Below, in pieces: positions 60,108 through 64,000 of a stretch of 64,000 nucleotides of DNA. The DNA is from Roseiarcus sp963813555 (lineage in GTDB: Bacteria; Pseudomonadota; Alphaproteobacteria; Rhizobiales; Beijerinckiaceae). The number at the start of each line of letters is the position of its first letter. Within the stretch, counting starts at the first letter, position 1. The DNA lies in assembly GCA_963813555.1 (NCBI GenBank), contig CAWEZX010000002.1, positions 744,001 through 808,000 of the forward strand, given 5' to 3'. Both the position numbers and the translations under genes were made by a program. A model generated the notes under the pieces. It ran no database searches, was not told the DNA's origin, and saw nothing but the letters and a program-made list of their open reading frames with translations.

Positions 60108-60944
60108 ATGACCGAAGCTCTCGCTGCCAGCAACGGATTGGCTGCCTATCTCAGGGACCGGCGCATGAAGCTGGATCCCGGCGCTCTCGGCTTTCCCGCT
60201 GAGCGCCGACGCACGCCGGGCCTGCGTCGCGAGGAGGTGGCGCAGCGGGCGAACATCAGTCCGACCTGGTACACATGGCTCGAACAAGGCCGTGGCGGAG
60301 CGCCCTCGGCTGACGTGCTCAATCGGATCTCGCGCGCCCTTATGCTCACCGAGGTCGAGCGCGAGCATCTTTTCCTGCTCGGCCTCGGCCGGCCGCCCGA
60401 GGCGCGCTATCGGAAGAACGACGGCGTCACGCCACGCCTGCAGCGCGTGATTGATGCGCTGGACCCGAGCCCTGCCGTGATCAGGACTGCGACATGGGAT
60501 GTCGTTGCCTGGAACCGCGCGGCGACCGTGATGCTGATGGACTACGGATCATTGCCGCCGGAGCAGCGCAACATCCTGCGCTTTATCTTCCTCGACCCGC
60601 GCGCCCGCGCGGCGCAATACGACTGGGACAGCGTGGCGCGGTTTGTCTTGGGCGCGTTCAGGGTCGACGCCGCACGCGCTGGAGCAGCGGCGGAGGTGGA
60701 GCCTCTCGTTAATGAACTCTGTCGACTTAGCCCCGAGTTCAGGGCGATGTGGCGCGACAACGAGGTTCGCGGCGACCGGCACGAGGCTGTCAAGCAGATA
60801 CGCCACCCGGTTCTCGGTCCGCTCGCCTTCGAATATTCGGCCTTTTCGGTCGACGGACGAACGGATCTCACGATGGTGGTCTACAATCCAGCGACGCCGG
60901 AGGACGCCGAGCGGATCGAGTCGCTGATCGAACCGAAATGTTAG
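60108..60944 (+). CDS. XRE-type transcriptional regulator with MmyB-like ligand domain
   Basis: A 278-residue regulator. The N-terminal helix-turn-helix spans LGFPAERRRTPGLRREEVAQRANISPTWYTWLEQGRGGAPS, highly typical of the MmyB-like group, where the recognition helix is ISPTWYTWLEQ. The C-terminal two thirds form the MmyB ligand-binding PAS-like domain (VDALDPSPAVIRTATWDVVAWNRAA, then ILRFIFLDPRAR), which in relatives binds fatty-acid-like molecules. It is divergently transcribed from the two SDR genes and probably controls them. The 92-bp gap, AT-rich (AAAGTAGTGACTTTATTATA), should contain both promoters and its operator. Confidence 0.9.
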   Translation: MTEALAASNGLAAYLRDRRMKLDPGALGFPAERRRTPGLRREEVAQRANISPTWYTWLEQGRGGAPSADVLNRISRALMLTEVEREHLFLLGLGRPPEARYRKNDGVTPRLQRVIDALDPSPAVIRTATWDVVAWNRAATVMLMDYGSLPPEQRNILRFIFLDPRARAAQYDWDSVARFVLGAFRVDAARAGAAAEVEPLVNELCRLSPEFRAMWRDNEVRGDRHEAVKQIRHPVLGPLAFEYSAFSVDGRTDLTMVVYNPATPEDAERIESLIEPKC

Positions 60945-61249
60945 GGTCAAAAACCCAATCGCCTCTCACGGAGTCGGGCCGCTTCGGGGGAAGGGCGCCT
61001 CAAGTGTCGTCATTCTTGCCGCTATAAGGTTCCCTCTTCTCAAACGACACATCGGAACTCACCGGCGCGCCAAAGCCGGCGGTAAGGCGTGATCTTCTCG
61101 GTGTGATCCCCGTCACAGCGCCTTTCATAGAAATGTCCTTTGGTGAGTCGGCGAGCCGCCTCACAAATACCCGGGAATATTGGCGGTCCTCGGAGGCGCC
61201 ATTCGGCGAAATATCGGGTCAGAACATCAGCATAGGGAGGAGAACGCAA
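60945..61249. other. 305-bp region with no recognised gene
   Basis: Between the regulator stop and a small secreted-protein gene. Short open frames on both strands lack family resemblance and ribosome sites. The last 15 bases hold the strong AGGGAGGAG site of the next gene. A run GCCGGCGGTAAGGCGTGATC is present but no convincing terminator hairpin with a T tract was seen. Confidence 0.4.
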
Positions 61250-61753
61250 ATGAGGGGCATCAAGCTTGTTCCATTGTGCTTTGGCAGTCTCTCAGCGATT
61301 GCTTTCGCGCTTGCCGTGCCGAGCGCAACGGCTCAAGAGCTTCATGGGCATAACGTCTGTCGCGAGGTAGGCGCTTTCACGCCCGAGCAACTCGGCGATC
61401 GCGAGGGCCACGCGCTGTCGATTGGGCAATCAAGTTGCCAGACTACCGAAGGCCCCGCGGCTGGCGCAGTTCAGACCGAAACAAACATGTGGGAATGGGA
61501 TGGGCCGAAGGCGAAAGAGCTTTCGGCTTATGGCGTTACGCGTAAGCCGGGAGCCACCTTCGCGTTTAAACATACCGACGGAACGCTTGAGGTCACGATG
61601 ACCGATGGCAAACCGAGCGGTTGGACGGCCTCCGGGCATGGCATCGTAACTTTGGCGACCGGAAGTTGGGCGTCTCTGAACGGCAAGAACTACGAGTGGA
61701 CCGGCAAGGGCACAGGTCCGAATGTCTTTGAGGGCGACTATACGTTCAAGTGA
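61250..61753 (+). CDS. secreted protein of unknown function
   Basis: A 167-residue protein, not recognised. A Sec signal peptide is clear: MRGIKLVPLCFGSLSAIAFALAVPSATAQ, with cleavage likely after ATA-Q near residue 28. The mature part has two cysteines (HNVCREVG and SSCQTTEG) that could form one disulfide, and a Gly/Thr/Trp-rich beta-type body: MWEWDGPKAKELSAYGVTRKPG and GIVTLATGSWASLNGKNYEWTGKG. The start is fixed by AGGGAGGAG ten bases before the ATG. It stands alone between a regulator and a convergent kinase gene. Exported to the periplasm or outside. Confidence 0.7.
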   Translation: MRGIKLVPLCFGSLSAIAFALAVPSATAQELHGHNVCREVGAFTPEQLGDREGHALSIGQSSCQTTEGPAAGAVQTETNMWEWDGPKAKELSAYGVTRKPGATFAFKHTDGTLEVTMTDGKPSGWTASGHGIVTLATGSWASLNGKNYEWTGKGTGPNVFEGDYTFK

Positions 61754-61870
61754 CCCTTACGCCGGTCGGAGGTTTAGAGACGGCGGGCGCGCCCCGCGCT
61801 GCACCTGCCGCCACGAGATCCGGGACTTCCGCTTAGGGTCGAAGCTGGTGCAACTCATTGAGTTTTGATC

Positions 61871-62797
61871 CTAGAGCGCCGCTTCGACTTCCTTCCGAGT
61901 CGGCGGATCGGAGCCTTTGCGCGTGCAGGTGATCGCCGACGCAGTCGCTGCAAAGCGCAACCACCTCTCGAGCTCGGTTCGAGACGGCGTGGGCGCTTCC
62001 GGCCCAAGCGCGTGGTCGCGGTCCATCGCCGACAAGAGCGCGGACATGAAGCTGTCGCCGGCGCCGACCGTGTCCACGACCTCGACGTGCGGCGCCGGAA
62101 TCTCAATTCGGTCCTTTCCGAGCATGGCGATTGCGCCGCGCTCCCCGAGCGTCGCGACACAAAATCGTGGCCCGACCTTCATCCAGGCGGAGAGGCTGTC
62201 CTCGATCGCGCGGTCCGGATAAAGCCATTCAAGGTCCTCCTGGCTAGCCTTGATCAGATGCGCGAGCGAGGCGTTGCGTTCAACGACAAGCGCCACCGAG
62301 ACGCGGTCCGGCGTGACGAGAGGGCGGATATTGGGATCGAAGCTGATTGTCGCGCGCGGGCGCGCCGCGGTCAGGGCGGCGACGACCGACTGGCCATGGC
62401 GGGCGTCGATCGCCGCGACCGAGCCGATGTGTAGATGCCGCGCGCCCTTCGGCCATTCGGTCGGAAAGGGCCACGGGCCATCGTAAGCTGTTGCGTCGAT
62501 GTAGAAGGAATAGCGTGAGCCCGTCTTAGCGGTGCCGCGCATGACGAAGGCGAGCATGGTCGGGCGCGCGTCACGGGCGATGTAGCCGAGTCCGACGCCG
62601 TTTTCGCCCAGCGAGGCGGCGAGCGCCTCGCCGTGGCCGTCGGCGGAAATGCGCGAGATAAAGGCCGTCGGCGCGCCGAGACGGCCGAGCCCGATCGCGA
62701 CATTGTAAGGCGAGCCGCCGAGTACCGCGTCGTAGGCGCTCGCTTTAACTGGATCGGGGATGAGATCGATCAGCGCCTCGCCGGAGACTAGGATCAT
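61871..62797 (-). CDS. fructokinase-like PfkB carbohydrate kinase
   Basis: A 308-residue PfkB-family kinase closest in pattern to fructokinases. MILVSGEALIDLIPDP and VLGGSPYNVAIGLGRLG are the N-terminal signatures; the catalytic motif is VEVVDTVGAGDSFMSALL, with the base Asp in GAGDS. The ATG at 62797 is the family start; earlier in-frame codons run into the next gene's end. It lies 35 bp after the aldehyde dehydrogenase stop on the same strand. 2-keto-3-deoxygluconate kinases share the fold, and this would fit the sugar-acid aldehyde dehydrogenase next to it. Confidence 0.85.
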   Translation of the reverse strand: MILVSGEALIDLIPDPVKASAYDAVLGGSPYNVAIGLGRLGAPTAFISRISADGHGEALAASLGENGVGLGYIARDARPTMLAFVMRGTAKTGSRYSFYIDATAYDGPWPFPTEWPKGARHLHIGSVAAIDARHGQSVVAALTAARPRATISFDPNIRPLVTPDRVSVALVVERNASLAHLIKASQEDLEWLYPDRAIEDSLSAWMKVGPRFCVATLGERGAIAMLGKDRIEIPAPHVEVVDTVGAGDSFMSALLSAMDRDHALGPEAPTPSRTELERWLRFAATASAITCTRKGSDPPTRKEVEAAL

Positions 62798-62832
62798 GGT
62801 CTCGGTCTCCCCCCGATCGCCCTCGCCGGGCT

Positions 62833-64000
62833 TCAAGTCATCGTATAGGCCGTCTTCACCGTCGTATAGAACTCCGCTGCGTACCGCCCCTGCTCGCGCG
62901 GGCCAAGGTTCGAAGCCTTACGGCCGCCGAACGGCGCGTGATAGTCGACGCCCGCCGTCGGCAGGTTGACCATCGTCATGCCGACTTCAATGTTGCGCTT
63001 GAAGTGGGACGCATGCTTGAGGCTCGTCGTGCAGATGCCGGCGCACAGCCCGAACTCGGTGTCGTTGGCGATCGCCAACGCATGATCGTAATCGCGCGCC
63101 GGGATCATCGCCGAGACGGGGCCGAAAATCTCCTCGCGCGCAATGCGCATCTTGTTGTCGGCGTAGAGGAAGAGGGCAGGGGCCATGTAGAATCCGGGCG
63201 TGGCTCGGTTAAGCCGCTCGCCGCCGAGCGCGAGCTTGGCGCCTTCGCCCTGGCCGATCGCAACATAGGAGAGATCCTGCTCGAACTGCGTGGCGTCGAC
63301 CACCGGCCCGATATGCGTTCCGGCTTTCAGCGCATCGTCGACGACGAGCGCGCGCATCCGCTCGGTGAGTGCGTCGGCAAAGCGCCGGTAGATCGGCTCC
63401 TCGACGATGATGCGCGACGACGCCGTACAACGTTGGCCTGTCGAGAAATAGGCGCCGTTGACCGCGCATTCGACGGCGGTCGACAGGTCGGCGTCGGCGA
63501 GGACGACGAGCGGATTCTTGCCGCCCATTTCGAGCTGGAACCGGCGCATGGCGCTGGCGCAGGCGGCTGCGACCTTGGCGCCGGTCGCGACTGAGCCCGT
63601 GAACGTGACCGCGTCGATTTTCTTGTGGTCGAGAATCGCCTGACCGACGACGGAGCCGCGTCCGACCACCAGATTGAACACGCCCGTAGGCACGCCGGCG
63701 CGCACGATGATTTCAGCGAGCGCGTGGGCGCAGCCGGGGACGAGGTCGGCGGGCTTGAAGACGATTGTGTCGCCATAGGCCAGCGCCGGCGCGATCTTCC
63801 AGGCTGGGATCGCGAGCGGGAAGTTCCACGGCGCGATGATGCCGACGACCCCGAGCGGCTCACGCGTGACCTCGATGTCGACGTTCGGCCGCACGCTGGC
63901 GAATTTCTCGCCCGGAATCCTCAATGCTTCGCCAGCGAAGAAGTCGAAGATCTGCCCGGCCCGGGCCGCCTCGCCGATTCCCTCCGGCAGCGTCTTGCCC
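62833..64000 (-). CDS. aldehyde dehydrogenase, alpha-ketoglutarate semialdehyde type (partial)
   Basis: At least 388 residues of an NAD(P)-dependent aldehyde dehydrogenase; the 5' end lies beyond the window, since the frame stays open and family-like to base 64000 (KTLPEGIGEAARAGQIF). The pattern ALRIPGEKFASVRPNVDIEVTREPLGVVGIIAPWNFPLAIPAWKIAPALAYG and the end MTMVNLPTAGVDYHAPFGGRKASNLGPREQGRYAAEFYTTVKTAYT match enzymes that oxidise 2,5-dioxopentanoate to alpha-ketoglutarate in pentose or hexarate breakdown. The catalytic Cys is in STGQRCTASSRIIVE and the Glu in QLEMGGKNP. An internal TTG could be mistaken for a start. Confidence 0.88.
   Translation of the reverse strand, partial: GKTLPEGIGEAARAGQIFDFFAGEALRIPGEKFASVRPNVDIEVTREPLGVVGIIAPWNFPLAIPAWKIAPALAYGDTIVFKPADLVPGCAHALAEIIVRAGVPTGVFNLVVGRGSVVGQAILDHKKIDAVTFTGSVATGAKVAAACASAMRRFQLEMGGKNPLVVLADADLSTAVECAVNGAYFSTGQRCTASSRIIVEEPIYRRFADALTERMRALVVDDALKAGTHIGPVVDATQFEQDLSYVAIGQGEGAKLALGGERLNRATPGFYMAPALFLYADNKMRIAREEIFGPVSAMIPARDYDHALAIANDTEFGLCAGICTTSLKHASHFKRNIEVGMTMVNLPTAGVDYHAPFGGRKASNLGPREQGRYAAEFYTTVKTAYTMT

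Noticed and set aside
1..64000. CRISPR arrays, tRNA or rRNA genes, prophage or plasmid modules.
   Set aside because: No regularly spaced repeats, no cloverleaf or rRNA-like conserved stretches, and no phage structural or replication genes were recognised.

Overview
The window is high-GC DNA from an alphaproteobacterium, most likely in the Hyphomicrobiales (Rhizobiales). This rests on the hopanoid operon, an sdhCDAB operon, a long PutA without an N-terminal DNA-binding domain, and RIME-like intergenic repeats. The exact genus cannot be read from the sequence; Beijerinckiaceae- or Methylocystaceae-like relatives would fit. No rRNA, tRNA or CRISPR array was recognised.

Layout. 1-17.8 kb is a mosaic of catabolic and redox genes: an MFS transporter, a short MetE-like protein, a GMC oxidoreductase, an IS1634-type element, two aldo/keto reductases flanking a ribokinase, a Tat-exported berberine-bridge-type oxidase, a frameshifted Ldh-family dehydrogenase, mtnA, an AT-richer GIY-YIG nuclease gene, a CoA-transferase/racemase, an MBL hydrolase and an alcohol dehydrogenase. 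17.9-27.1 kb holds putA, an acyltransferase gene split by an IS630-type element, mobB, and an exported flavin amine oxidase coupled to a cytochrome c. 27.1-30.1 kb is an hsp20-lon heat-shock operon.

30.2-40.3 kb is a carbohydrate locus. It encodes a GH94 phosphorylase, a GH15 enzyme, a GH144/glycoamylase-like enzyme, a GH3 beta-glucosidase and an SbmA/YddA-like ABC protein whose nucleotide-binding domain is degraded. None of the four enzymes has an evident signal peptide, so they may degrade or recycle glucans (possibly beta-1,2-glucans) in the cytoplasm.

40.5-47.8 kb is a tightly coupled hopanoid operon hpnA-B-C-D-E-F, ending in squalene-hopene cyclase. It is followed 179 bp later, on the same strand, by six closely packed genes (48.0-53.8 kb): inositol-3-phosphate synthase, a HAD hydrolase, a sugar-nucleotidyltransferase-like protein, an ATP-grasp protein, a class III aminotransferase and a Gfo/Idh/MocA oxidoreductase. 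These read as a cyclitol or aminocyclitol biosynthesis pathway of unknown product and are the best candidate here for an undescribed system.

53.8-64 kb returns to core and general metabolism: dps, sdhCDAB, a tandem pair of paralogous SDR genes divergent from an XRE/MmyB-type regulator, a small secreted protein of unknown function, a fructokinase-like PfkB kinase, and an alpha-ketoglutarate-semialdehyde-type aldehyde dehydrogenase cut by the window edge.
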